Of a DNA stretch of 64,000 nucleotides, positions 45,681-57,307 are shown one piece after another; the first letter of the stretch is position 1; each line of letters starts with the position of its first letter. The DNA lies in the NCBI GenBank assembly GCA_947683425.1, contig CANTUQ010000020.1, forward strand, positions 3,260,001 to 3,324,000. Reading direction: 5' to 3'. The notes beneath the pieces were generated by a model. It ran no database searches. It was not told the DNA's origin and was given only the letters and a program-made list of their open reading frames with translations. Source of the stretch: Excoecaria cochinchinensis (taxonomy: Eukaryota > Streptophyta > Magnoliopsida > Malpighiales > Euphorbiaceae). The position numbers and the translations under genes are program-made.

Positions 45681-47716
45681 GTTCTGTTTTGCTTCTGTTT
45701 TTCCTTCCCAAGTGTCCGGTTTTTATAAAATGGTTTTCAAAAGCTTTTCAGGGTATTTTCCTCTACTGTGTTTTATATTATCTTGATGACATGACTGATT
45801 ATTCCAATTTATTTGGTATTAATAATATGTTATCTAAGATAAGTTATATGTAGTATTTTGGAATCAGTTTTGGATTATAGTAATCCTGTTGTATGATTGA
45901 GGGATTTTAACAGTATGGCTTGGACTGTAATATGTTTATTATTGTGATATGTATTGCACGTCATATTTTTGAATGCGAAGGATTTATAAAGGTTAACTTT
46001 CTGACTGTTAGTTCTCAAACATGTTCTGTCTTAATGTGAATTATGTCATGCATATCTTTAGTCTGCTTCTTCTTTAAGAATAATTGCCATGCTTAAGATT
46101 ATGTAGTAATTTTCCCCGATTTAGATGATGCATCTTTGGACATTAGCATAATATGTTTCCACATGTGTTCCTGATATGCTTTAGTAAATTAAGTAGGGAT
46201 AAAATACGATTGATTGACCTATTGCATGTTTCAGAATATGACTTGAATGAGGTATGAATGATATTATGCTATGCTATATTTATATGAATAATATGGTAAA
46301 TGTCTGAATGCATGATTATGCTTTAGCCTGGGAATTCAAAGTGTTATGTTTAAATGTAATTTGGACTATGCATGATTTATACTTAGTATCCTCACCTAAA
46401 CGCATGTTTAGGATTATGTTTTGATAATCATTGGCATGGTAGTGTTTCTTTACCTGATTCTTGGCATGCTTTAGAATATTGTTTAATGTTAAAGTGTAAG
46501 GACTGTAATATGTTTTGCAATGGGGATGTATGAGATATGACCAACCTTATGAGCATATGTATATGGCTATTGTACTTTGATTTATGCATGATGTATATAT
46601 TTATATATATTTATACATTGTGCGATTCGTAATGTGAATGATTTATGCATGACCTGCGAGAGTCAGTCTAGTGGATAGTTAGGCATGCCTAATAGAGTCT
46701 TTCAGTAGCTGCAGCGCCCTTTGAACGTATTGGACCCTGATCAGGTCCCCCGTATGGTTCCTCGCGAACCCCCCCTCAGTACGGATCCTCGTGGTCCTTT
46801 TTAATGAATTTGGATCGGGTTAAGATCCCCCATCAGTAAAATGCTTTTGTGACAAAATAAAGTGGTTTTTGATTTGTACCCGTAAGGTACTAATCAGTTC
46901 AGTACACTCGTTATCCACTATTGTGAGTCAGCAGGTGCTTTACTGGTTTGTATTGCTTTGAAATAGCTATCAGAATGTGATATCCGATTGATTGTGATAA
47001 GGATTTCTGGAATCAGTTTATATGTATATGAATGTGACTATAGGTTTCAGAATGTATGTCTGTTTTAAATAAGCATGACATTATATCTAACATGATTATC
47101 CGTACTCGTCATGTGATTTGTTATAAGTTTCTGAATGGTTTGATTATGATGCGACTAGAGACTGTATGTATGTGACTTAAACATGTTTTGTTAATATATT
47201 AGCTTGTGAACCGAAGCAGCTGTGATGGTAAGTATGTGATGATTACTGTACTCTCTGCATGATGATGATATGAATGTTTCTGCATGATGCTTAATATATA
47301 TTAGAGTTGCGCAGCGTTATTGTGATGCTCTAAACGTTATCTTCTGGATATTTGACTAGTGTTTTTGTGAACATGTTTAGGTATGTTAATTAACTGGCAT
47401 GCTTAACATGATGGTTTGATTGTCAGTTCATGCATGGGTACTTTGTTATGTCTATTGCATGTGTATAGCTCTTGTGACTCCGCACGGTAAGATGTTGTTA
47501 TTTGATACCCATGTAGGTTTATGCATGAGTTATAGTATGTAGTTCGGCATGATGATATTGGTATTGTATATTGTATGATGTCTGTATTGGTATATCCTGG
47601 ACATGAGTTTATGGTCTGTTTGTGAGTTATCGATTGAATGCTTTTATTGTGCAGCCTGATTAGTGATATGTTTTGAATATCTGCATTTGTCATTTGAATG
47701 TGTTTTGCCTTGACGA

Positions 47717-47795
47717 CCATTATGAATGGCCGTCCATATTCTTGTGTGTTCTCCCCACTAAGCGTTATCGCTTAGCACGGATTTCCTTTCCGTGC
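47717..47795 (+). promoter_or_regulatory. Conserved LTR hairpin block (D 5' LTR)
   Basis: CCATT-ATG-AATGG, CTAAGCG-TTAT-CGCTTAG and GCACGGA...TCCGTGC in the same order as in A. Confidence 0.6.
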
Positions 47796-48281
47796 AGGTG
47801 GCAGGTTTGGTTCTGTTCGAGTCGCGCTTCTGCAGGGTCGGCCACGTAGGAGTTAGAAGTTCTGTATTTTGTTCAGCTTCTGTAATTCAGCTTTTGTAAT
47901 TCTGTAGTATTGTATATGTATTTAATTATGTTTCGTTCTTGAGTTTTCTTTTGGGAATGTAATAGTTAGTATGTCTTTATGTTTAGATGTTTAGTTATTC
48001 CTTTGTTTTATTGTTTCGATTATGCTTCCGTTGAATGGTCATCTGTATGCCTTTGTGTATGCTTTTGCTTAGTGCCTGCGTGTGCGTGAGTTATTGCATG
48101 TTCATCCTGTACCGCAAGGTAAGTCGAGGTAAGTTTTTAATTAATCCGTATTTCTGTATGCATGTTAAGTATGACTGTGTGCTTCCGCATTGTGCATGTG
48201 TATATCTGTATACGTGAGCGTCGTGTAGCGCGTCCGTCGGTGTCCTTCCAACGGGGACGGCGATGGGGGTGTTATAGTTAG

Positions 48282-48294
48282 TGGTATCAGAGCC
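48282..48294 (+). other. Primer-binding site, tRNA-iMet type (element D)
   Basis: TGGTATCAGAGCC, five bases after the LTR. Confidence 0.92.
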
Positions 48295-48404
48295 CAGGTT
48301 TGATGGTTCTGGGTGTGTTGTTTGTTTTGTGTTGAGTCTTTGCATGAGAGTCGGTTTTGTGTCGTGGCCTAATGCAGATGCGTCTTGTTTTGTGTCATGT
48401 CTAG

Positions 48405-48986
48405 ATGGAGTCTGATCCTAGTGAGAATGTGGGCGAGACTACAAAAAGTGTGAATCGAGTTAGTGCTGATCAGGATGTTTCAGAGCATCTTCCAGTTGAA
48501 GATTCTGGTCGGGTTTCTGAGGATAGGGCTCTTGTACAAGGGTTGATTCGGATTTTGGATAGATTGACTGCTCCTCGTGTTTCTCAAGATTTTGTTCAGC
48601 ATGTTCCTCAGAAGAGAAAAGGATCGGTTAGTGAAGTGTCAGCAGGGAAAAGGGTTCGAGAACCTTCAGCGTGTCAACAATGTCAGAAGCAACATGGGAA
48701 TAGGTGTAAGAAGTGGGTACCGTCAGTATGTCAGCATTGCCAGAAGCAACATCGTGGTCCATGTCGGAAGCTTTCAGGTGCTTGTTTCAGGTGTGGTAGT
48801 ATGGAACACCGGATTGCAGATTGTCCTAAGAAGAGGAGTGAGAGTCTAGCTAGGCAAGCTAGAAAGGATGTGGAGGATTTGCTCAGATCTTCTCGAGTGT
48901 CTTCAGAGTTTGTAGCATCTAGCAAGGATTCGAAGGAGACCGCAGGTTCTTCTGGTAAGTTACTTTGTAAGCTTTTGTCTAAGTAA
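48405..48986 (+). CDS. Mini-Gag: nucleocapsid-only protein with three zinc knuckles
   Basis: An intact 193-codon ORF, the only one in element D. The N-terminus (residues 1-60) resembles the start of the A/B/C Gag, including the LTAPR/VTAPR segment; the capsid core (about residues 85-215 of the full Gag) is absent. Then come three knuckles: C90-C93-H97-C101, C109-C112-H116-C120 (both CX2CX3HX3C) and C127-C130-H135-C140 (CX2CX4HX4C). The first two lie in a 19-residue tandem duplication (48660-48716 and 48717-48773); A, B and C have only one. Basic residues flank the knuckles, as expected for RNA binding. The tail (141-193) is Ser/Lys-rich and not recognised. The start is the first ATG, 111 bp after the PBS, like gag in A. 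A role in RNA packaging of D or interference with full-length Gag is inference. Confidence 0.8.
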   Translation: MESDPSENVGETTKSVNRVSADQDVSEHLPVEDSGRVSEDRALVQGLIRILDRLTAPRVSQDFVQHVPQKRKGSVSEVSAGKRVREPSACQQCQKQHGNRCKKWVPSVCQHCQKQHRGPCRKLSGACFRCGSMEHRIADCPKKRSESLARQARKDVEDLLRSSRVSSEFVASSKDSKETAGSSGKLLCKLLSK

Positions 48987-49029
48987 GTTTTATTTGTTTG
49001 GGTTGTGTGGATGTAAGTGTTTCGCTGTG

Positions 49030-49065
49030 AATTTCGAGGACGAAATTCTTTTAGGAGGGAAGAGT
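49030..49065 (+). promoter_or_regulatory. PPT-proximal hairpin and polypurine tract (element D)
   Basis: AATTTCG-AGGA-CGAAATT (49030-49047) is a perfect 7-bp stem lying 43 bp after the mini-Gag stop, so it is not coding here. Purine tract AGGAGGGAAGAG precedes the 3' LTR. Confidence 0.75.
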
Positions 49066-50201
49066 TATCACACCCCAAAATGGCCCTGGTCGGAAGGTGC
49101 ATGCTAAGTCAGGATCGGAAGGGTATTTCAGTAATTTTGTGCATGTGAAATTTGGAGTGTTAAGGACCTAATTGATAAGATAATTAATTTGGTAAAGAAA
49201 GAAATGTGTAAGTGGGTAAAGTGTAATTTGTCTAAGGACTAAAGAGCATTAAGACAAGATATTTATTAAGGAAAGGTTTGGGTGCATATGAGGGTATGGT
49301 ACCTTGATTTGGAATGTTGAGTGGAGTTTGGGGTCCAATTGGATGTTGCCAAGTGGATTGTTAGGTAGGCATTGAAAGAAGAAAAGAAGAAAAGTAAGTG
49401 AGTGAGAGAGGAAAACACAGATTTGCAACCCGATCTCCCCTCTCACGCCTACTCCTCTTCTTCTCTTCTCCTTTCTTTGCTTCTCCTTTCTCTCACTTTT
49501 GGCTTGGATTTGTGTGGCTTGTGTTGTGCTTGGCTTTGAAGAGGTAAGTTGGATTTACGTTCTGTTCTTCTCTTCATCTTCTTCTCCTGGTTTTGGTTTT
49601 GGTTGAGTTAGGGTTTGAAGAATAATTATGGGTTTTATTTGTGCAAGCTTTGGATTACAAGAAGGAGCAAAGTAAAGGCAAGGGAAAGGATTGAGCAGTG
49701 ATTTGGAAGCTGATTTGGATCGTTATTTCCAGGTTTGGGAGCATTTTGAATGCATGCAATATTTGAGCTTTTGTGTTCTTCAATCTCAGCATGTCTCTGC
49801 CCTATTTTCTCACTAGGCTTATAATTGTGTTTGCTTAGTCTGATTTCTGGAAATTGATGTGTTCTGGAATATGTATATGCATGAGTATGTGAGTAATTAT
49901 GTTAGTAATGCATGACAAGTATCGATTTAGAAGTTCTGAGTTTGTGTTTTGAACCTACTGTAACTTTTAGGGTTTATATTCTTGAATGGGTTTATGCATG
50001 ATTTTGGTTGATTTAATTGTTGAATTAAGTTGCAATGATCTTGTTTATGCTGTTTGGGACATCAATTGGAAGGTAAGATGAGTTATGGAGGTGTTTGAAT
50101 TAGATTGAAAATAGTTTTTATTGAGTTCTTTGATTTTCTGGAAAAGGATGGAAATCTGCAGGTTCGCGATTTCGGGAAAGAAGAAGAGGGCAAGAGATGT
50201 A

Positions 50202-50352
50202 GCTCACGTTACGTGAGCAAGGCTCACGACGTGAGCAGATTGCTCACGTTACGTGAGCAATGCTCACGACGTGAGCAATGCTCAAGCAATGCTCACGTTA
50301 CGTGAGCAATGCTCACGACGTGAGCAGATTGCTCACGCGGCGTGAGCAACCC
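50202..50352 (+). repeat. GCTCACG/CGTGAGC palindrome array (D 3' LTR)
   Basis: Same unit types as in the 5' LTR, but shorter. Confidence 0.88.
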
Positions 50353-52393
50353 TCGCGTTCTGTTTTGCTTCTGTTTTTCCTTCCCAAGTGTCCGGTTTTT
50401 ATAAAATGGTTTTCAAAAGCTTTTCAGGGTATTTTCCTCTACTGTGTTTTATATTATCTTGATGACATGACTGATTATTCCAATTTATTTGGTATTAATA
50501 ATATGTTATCTAAGATAAGTTATATGTAGTATTTTGGAATCAGTTTTGGATTATAGTAATCCTGTTGTATGATTGAGGGATTTTAACAGTATGGCTTGGA
50601 CTGTAATATGTTTATTATTGTGATATGTATTGCACATCATATTTTTGAATGCGAAGGATTTATAAAGGTTAACTTTCTGACTGTTAGTTCTCAAGCATGT
50701 TCTGTCTTAATGTGAATTATGTCATGCATATCTTTAGTCTGCTTCTTCTTTAAGAATAATTGCCATGCTTAAGATTATGTAGTAATTTTCCCCGATTTAG
50801 ATGATGCGTCTTTGGACATTAGCATAATATGTTTCCACATGTGTTCCTGATATGCTTTAGTAAATTAAGTAGGGATAAAATACGATTGATTGACCTATTG
50901 CATGTTTCAGAATATGACTTGAATGAGGTATGAATGATATTATGCTATGCTATATTTATATGAATAATATGGTAAATGTCTGAATGCATGATTATGCTTT
51001 AGCCTGGGAATTCAAAGTGTTATGTTTAAATGTAATTTGGACTATGCATGATTTATACTTAGTATCCTCACCTAAACGCATGTTTAGGATTATGTTTTGA
51101 TAATCATTGGCATGGTAGTGTTTCTTTACCTGATTCTTGGCATGCTTTAGAATATTGTTTAATGTTAAAGTGTAAGGACTGTAATATGTTTTGCAATGGG
51201 GATGTATGAGATATGACCAACCTTATGAGCATATGTATATGGCTATTGTACTTTGATTTATGCATGATGTATATATTTATATATATTTATGCATTGTGCG
51301 ATTCGTAATGTGAATGATTTATGCATGACCTGCGAGAGTCAGTCTAGTGGATAGTTAGGCATGCCTAAATAGAGTCTTTCAGTAGCTGCAGCGCCCTTTG
51401 AACGTATTGGACCCTGATCAGGTCCCCCGTATGGTTCCTCGCGAACCCCCCCTCAGTACGGATCCTCGTGGTCCTTTTTAATGAATTTGGATCGGGTTAA
51501 GATCCCCCATCAGTAAAATGCTTTTGTGACAAAATAAAGTGGTTTTCGATTTGTACCCGTAAGGTACTAATCAGTTCAGTACACTCGTTATCCACTATTG
51601 TGAGTCAGCAGGTGCTTTACTGGTTTGTATTGCTTTGAAATAGCTATCAGAATGTGATATCCGATTGATTGTGATAAGGATTTCTGGAATCAGTTTATAT
51701 GTATATGAATGTGACTATGGGTTTCAGAATGTATGTCTGTTTTAAATAAGCATGACATTATATCTAACATGATTATCCGTACTCGTCATGTGATTTGTTA
51801 TAAGTTTCTGAATGGTTTGATTATGATGCGACTAGAGACTGTATGTATGTGACTTAAACATGTTTTGTTAATATATTAGCTTGTGAACCGAAGCAGCTGT
51901 GATGGTAAGTATGTGATGATTATTGTACTCTCTGCATGATGATGATATGAATGTTTCTGCATGATGCTTAATATATATTAGAGTTGCGCAGCGGTATTGT
52001 GATGCTCTAAACGTTATCTTCTGGATATTTGACTAGTGTTTTTGTGAACATGTTTAGGTATGTTAATTAACTGGCATGCTTAACATGATGGTTTGATTGT
52101 CAGTTCATGCATGGGTACTTTGTTATGTCTATTGCATGTGTATAGCTCTTGTGACTCCGCACGGTAAGATGTTGTTATTTGATACCCATGTAGGTTTATG
52201 CATGAGTTATAGTATGTAGTTCGGCATGATGATATTGGTATTGTATATTGTATGATGTCTGTATTGGTATATCCTGGACATGAGTTTATGGTCTGTTTGT
52301 GAGTTATCGATTGAATGCTTTTATTGTGCAGCCTGATTAGTGATATGTTTTGAATATCTGCATTTGTCATTTGAATGTGTTTTGCCTTGACGA

Positions 52394-52472
52394 CCATTAT
52401 GAATGGCCGTCCATATTCTTGTGTGTTCTCCCCACTAAGCGTTATCGCTTAGCACGGATTTCCTTTCCGTGC
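52394..52472 (+). promoter_or_regulatory. Conserved LTR hairpin block (D 3' LTR)
   Basis: Identical in its stems to the 5' LTR block. Confidence 0.6.
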
Positions 52473-52953
52473 AGGTGGCAGGTTTGGTTCTGTTCGAGTC
52501 GCGCTTCTGCAGGGTCGGCCACGTAGGAGTTAGAAGTTCTGTATTTTGTTCAGCTTCTGTAATTCAGCTTTTGTAATTCTGTAGTATTGTATATGTATTT
52601 AATTATGTTTCGTTCTTGAGTTTTCTTTTGGGAATGTAATAGTTAGTATGTCTTTATGTTTAGATGTTTAGTTATTCCTTTGTTTTATTGTTTCGATTAT
52701 GCTTCCGTTGAATGGTCATCTGTATGCCTTTGTGTATGCTTTTGCTTAGTGCCTGCGTGTGCGTGAGTTATTGCATGTTCAGCCTGTACCGCAAGGTAAG
52801 TCGAGGTAAGTTTTTAATTAATCCGTATTTCTGTATGCATGTTAAGTATGACTGTGTGCTTCCGCATTGTGCATGTGTATATCTGTATATGTGAGCGTCG
52901 TGTAGCGCGTCCGTCGGTGTCCTTCCAACGGGGACGGCGATGGGGGTGTTACA

Positions 52954-52958
52954 GGAAA
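52954..52958. repeat. Target-site duplication of element D, right (GGAAA)
   Basis: Matches 44327-44331. Confidence 0.92.
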
Positions 52959-53309
52959 GGGGGACCAGGGGCCAAACAGGGATGCCGGATCGGAGGAAGA
53001 AAAGAGAAAGAAGAAAGGGAGGAGGCGCTGCTCCCGCCGGCCAACCGCCACCGTCCACGGCGACACGCGCCCCACCACCGGGCAGAGGAGACCGAGGCGC
53101 ACCAGCCGGCATCGACCAGCCACCGCCACTCGCCGGGAAAAGCTAGATCAGCGAGAAAGGGGCAGCGGCTTTGCAATCATTTCCCGGCTAATCAACGCCG
53201 TCTTCCGGCGTGTGGACCCCGACGGCGAACTCCTCGAACACCGATCTATCCTCAGGCGTTGGTGGTGTCGACCACCTCCCCTCCGGCGAAGCTCCGGCGA
53301 ACGGTAAGT

Positions 53310-53502
53310 CATTTTCCCTTATTTATTATTATTATTTATTTATTATTTATTATTAATATTTATTAATAATTCTGTATTTATTATTTTTATTATTTTATTT
53401 AATATTTATTATCCTGTTTTTGTGATTATGTTAATTATTATTATTTATTTTATTTATTTATTATTAGTATTAATATTTTTATTATTATTATTACTATTAT
53501 TA

Positions 53503-53537
<35 letters not shown>

Positions 53538-53604
53538 AATATTTATTTTCTGTTTATTAATATTATTGTTAATATTATTATTATTTATTTTCTGTTTATT
53601 GATA

Positions 53605-53669
<65 letters not shown>

Positions 53670-53950
53670 TATTTTCTGTTATTTTTGTTATTATTATTAT
53701 TATTATTGATATTTATTTATTATTGTTATTTGATATTCTGTTTTATATTTATTATATATATTATTAATCATCCTGTATGTTTATTTATTATTATCAGTAT
53801 TATATATTTATTTAATTTCTTTTATTATTATCATTATTTTATTATTTGCATTATTGCTATTATTATCATTATTATCAAACACTATTTACTATTAATATTA
53901 TTATTGTATGATATTATTGTTAGCATTTTTATTTTCGTTGGATTATTATA
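53310..53950 (+). repeat. TTA/TTTA microsatellite zone in LTR 2
   Basis: Long TTA/ATT runs (longest about 53605-53670) at the same place as in LTR 1, directly after the GGTAAGT of the GC-rich leader. Confidence 0.92.
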
Positions 53951-54649
53951 ATTGTCATCATATTTTACATCCATTAATTCTTCTAATTTAATTCATTTAA
54001 TCGTTCATTTAACTATTTATTTATTTATTTATTCATTCATTTATTTATCATTCAAGTTAATTTAATCAATTATTGATTTTAATTATCTTCTTTAATTTAT
54101 TTTATTTTATTCAATTACTTGCTTATTTATTTATTTATTACTAACTGATATTATTTCCCGTCACGGCTATAACTACAAGCGGCATGTGCCTTGCCCAACG
54201 AGTATGGTCGAGAAGAGTAGGTTAGAATTTATTTATTTATTCGAAAAATATGTAATTATTATTTTATATTATTTTATTTATTTGTGGTCTGTAATAATAA
54301 AACGATTTTCGACCGCTCTAAAAAGAACCACCACACAAATGTTTTCTATTAAATAAAATGTTTGCTAAATAAAACCGGACCAATGTCCTATTTTTGCCCA
54401 ATAAAACCATCACATAAAAATCGTTTTCCATAATGAATGTATGCGAGGACCAATGTCCTCCTTGTTAATGAATAACCCGTTTTATGTATGTATTGCACAT
54501 TTACGAACGAGGGTTGTATTCTGCCCTTAGCATTATTGTAAATTTATTTCATGGTTTAATGCTATTTTATTTTATGCTCTTAAATGGATGATTGCGCCTT
54601 TAATCAATTGCATCATGTGGAGAGAGAGCGAATTAATGATAATTAAAAT

Positions 54650-55024
54650 TTAATCTTAGAACAATCGAGGTAGAAATAGATGAGAAGTCCCGAACCCAGC
54701 TCTGGTCTTTGGGCTCAAAGAGGCGAGAGGTTTACCCTCCAAGACACCTCTTGTGTCACGAGACTTTGGCGTTAATCCTAGGCTCCTTAGGGCGAGAGGT
54801 TCACCCTCCAAGACCCCTTTGGTTGGCCCAAAATGGATACTGAGCGCAGTCTTAGGCTCTCCGAGGCGAGGGAAACTTTTCCAATGTTCTATTGGGTGGC
54901 GACTCCATGAAACCTCCTTGGTGCCCAACATAGACGCACTTGCGATTTATTGCAAGCTGTCAGTGGACCCTCAAATGCCCCGATCGCCCTAGAGCGGGCG
55001 GTCGTATGGGCGGCTGCCGAGGAT
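54650..55024 (+). promoter_or_regulatory. Leader / primer-binding region of internal copy 3
   Basis: Repeats GGCTC..GAGGCGAGAGG as in copy 2. TGGCGACTCC at 54897-54906 is the best match to a tRNA-Arg-type primer site. The hairpin CGATCGCCC-TAGAGC-GGGCGGTCG is at 54981-55004. The sequence then jumps at GCGCGTCACA (about 55030-55039) straight into the CATG-rich tract. Confidence 0.5.
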
Positions 55025-56484
55025 TCGGCGCGCGTCACATATATGTACATAAACATCGTGTGCTAGAGCATATACTTACCACTGCATATCATAGCGCATA
55101 CACATTATCATACATCATTAGGCCGAGCATTGTACACATCGTGCACGACAGACACCTTGCACCTTTCACATTGTATGCCATATCTTGCACATGCATTATC
55201 ATGTATGAGTTATGATATGTACATATGAATCCTGCATCATGTATGCTAGTCATCATATATACCATGCCACATTTTGTATATGCATACCATGTGAATGCAC
55301 ATAACTTGTATACGCCATTCATTTCTTGTAACTACTTTCATACCATGAATTGCATCGCACGCATATACCACTCACTGCATACACTCATTCTTATATTGTG
55401 TCCCATATCATGTGCATTATTTGTATATATTTTGTACTGCTATGTATGTGATTTTTGCCATACCTTACAATTCATTAATACACATTATCGTGCCATATCT
55501 TATTCATCTTACACCACATACATATCCCCATCATGTCTAAGTCATGCCATGTGCACATAAACCATACATCATGAACATTCATTCTCATGTGGTGCCATAT
55601 TTTGTACTTATGCCTTCATTATATGTTGCTTGCATGTACACTGCAAATTTATGTTTATACATCATTTATCATGAAGTGATTACACACCCACTCATAATTT
55701 CTTGTATGTGTTTCACACACACAAGTCTTTGCACATAATTCATATACGCATTTCTATACAATATGTTTTCACACATGTTTCACATACATAATTCCTTACC
55801 CGCCTTGCTAATATACATAACACTATTGTATGCATCTTTTCCTATACATGCTTTTTAGCACATAGTTTGCACATATCTTACAAATAATTCTTTGTATGCC
55901 TACACGATTCTTATGTATATAAATTTTGATAGCTCAAAACTTTTTGTGTCAGGTCGCACCTAAAATGTTGATATGATTGCACCTTATTAAGGTACCCTTG
56001 ATTCAAAGTTTGACTCTGCCTAAGTAGTTGTCAACTATAAATGGCTTTGATCTCAACTCTAGAAATCTGCATTTCATTCCATTTTGAATTAAGCAAAGGG
56101 TAAATATGTTCGATCTCTGATTGCTAGATCACATTAAAGCATTGACTATATCATGTAATCTCTAAGTTTAGTGCATTTTTGGCCCGTTTTGAAAACAAAC
56201 TGAAAAAACTAGTTACAATTAAGGAATTAGATGAAAACTCACTAAGAGCACTAGAACATTTTTGATTACCCGTCAAAGCGATCCTTGGATAAGGTGAAAC
56301 CTAGAAAATGATTTAGGCAGCCATTTCTTTGTATAGCTCTCTAAATGACTATTTTCTATCCTTATTTTGTAATCGTTTGCTAGCCCGTTGAGCCTTTATT
56401 TTGGTATGCTAAATGTGTACCGATTTTATTGTTACCAATGTTAAAACTACCTTCATCTAAAATGGTTTTGGCCTCCCCTTAGAA

Positions 56485-56840
56485 GAATGGCCGCTCTAGT
56501 AAGGATGGATATACATATTGACAATTCTTTGGGCTATTAAAAATTGCTCGGATAAGGATGAATTTACACTTCCGGAAAAGAGTTTCAATCATTAACAATT
56601 TTTTGGGCTATCAAAAATTGCCCTGACAAGGATGGATTTACATTTTGGGAAAAGAGTTTCAATCATTGACAATTCTTTGGGCTATCAAAAATTGCCCTGA
56701 CAAGGATGGGTTTACATTTAGGGAAAAGGGTTTTGATCATTTAAAATTCTTTGGGCTATCAATAATTGCCCTGATAAAGATGGGTTTACGCTTTGGGAAG
56801 AGGGTTTAATCATGGACAAACTCTTTGCGTAGCTAGAGAC
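56485..56840 (+). repeat. ~80-bp tandem repeats (copy 3)
   Basis: Four clear units of about 80 bp (GACAATTCTTTGGGCTATCA ... AAGGATGGGTTTACATTT ... GGGAAAAGAGTTT). They are more regular than in copies 1 and 2, suggesting recent homogenisation. Confidence 0.85.
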
Positions 56841-56866
56841 ATAAGCTTGCAAAAAAAAAATAAGAT

Positions 56867-57307
56867 GTGTACCTGAGGCAGTCCCTCACCTTTCGTAGTG
56901 TGTTCGAGCTGGTGACCCCTCACTACTGAGTTGTAGTTAGATAACACTACCTCTCACAACAACCAGACACCGTGCAAGCTGAGATGAGGCCAGCGGGACA
57001 CTTGCGATAGAATAAATTGCAATTGGGAATGTAGTTAGATAACACTACTTCTCACGACAATCAGACACCGTGCAAGCTGAGAAGAGGCCAGCGGGACAAG
57101 TGCAATGGAACAAATCACAATTGGGTTGTAGTTAGATAACACTACATCTCACGACAGTCAGATACCATGCAGGCCGAGAAGAGGCCTGCAGGATGAGAGT
57201 GGTAGAATGAATCATCAAATGGTCGTGGTAAAGTACACTACAACTCTGCAGCGAGGGGTCACCAGTTCGAACACACTACGGAAGGTGAGGGACTGCCTCA
57301 GGTACAC
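56867..57307. repeat. Inverted repeat with 55-bp arms around a tandem array
   Basis: Left arm 56867-56921 and right arm 57253-57307 are reverse complements with two mismatches by eye; weaker pairing extends inward (CTGAGTTGTAGT / ACTACAACTCTG). The 331-bp centre holds three ~100-bp repeats. The right arm corresponds to ancestral sequence beside the array in copies 1 and 2 (CAGGTACGTATCTC); the left arm is an inverted copy found only here. Confidence 0.85.

Larger units (their letters stand above)
44332..48276 (+). repeat. Element D 5' LTR
   Basis: 3945 bp, TGTCACACC to GTTATA. It is longer than the 3' LTR by 57 bp, mainly from extra GCTCACG/CGTGAGC units. A leader intron-like GT...AG pair lies at 44820-44913. 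Confidence 0.92.
44332..52953 (+). mobile_element. Element D: non-autonomous LTR retrotransposon with mini-Gag
   Basis: 8622 bp made almost wholly of two 3.9-kb LTRs around 789 bp. PBS (48282-48294), one intact ORF (48405-48986), PPT region and TSD GGAAA are present; protease, RT, RNase H and integrase are absent. LTRs look about 99% alike by eye, so insertion is recent. LTR layout, PBS and hairpins tie it to the A/B/C chromoviruses, which could have mobilised it in trans. The two inner LTR termini are mutated (TATA for TACA at 48276, TATCAC for TGTCAC at 49066) while the outer ones are intact. Confidence 0.93.
49066..52953 (+). repeat. Element D 3' LTR
   Basis: 3888 bp. Starts TATCACACC (TG mutated to TA) and ends GTGTTACA. 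Contains the palindrome array at about 50202-50352. Confidence 0.92.
43691..54896 (+). repeat. Tat/Ogre-like LTR 2, interrupted by element D (3' boundary approximate)
   Basis: Begins TGTAGACACCGGGTCCC after the purine tract. The left part is 43691-44331 (TATA at 44095), the right part 52954 to about 54896. The GC-rich leader (about 53010-53310) and TTA zone (53310-53950) match LTR 1. It has an additional stretch at about 54000-54235 not found in LTR 1. A primer-like TGGCGACTCC follows at 54897. Confidence 0.6.

Noticed and set aside
47403..47720. 105-codon minus-strand ORF repeated at 52080-52397
   Set aside because: LTR duplicate of D; low-complexity, no domain.
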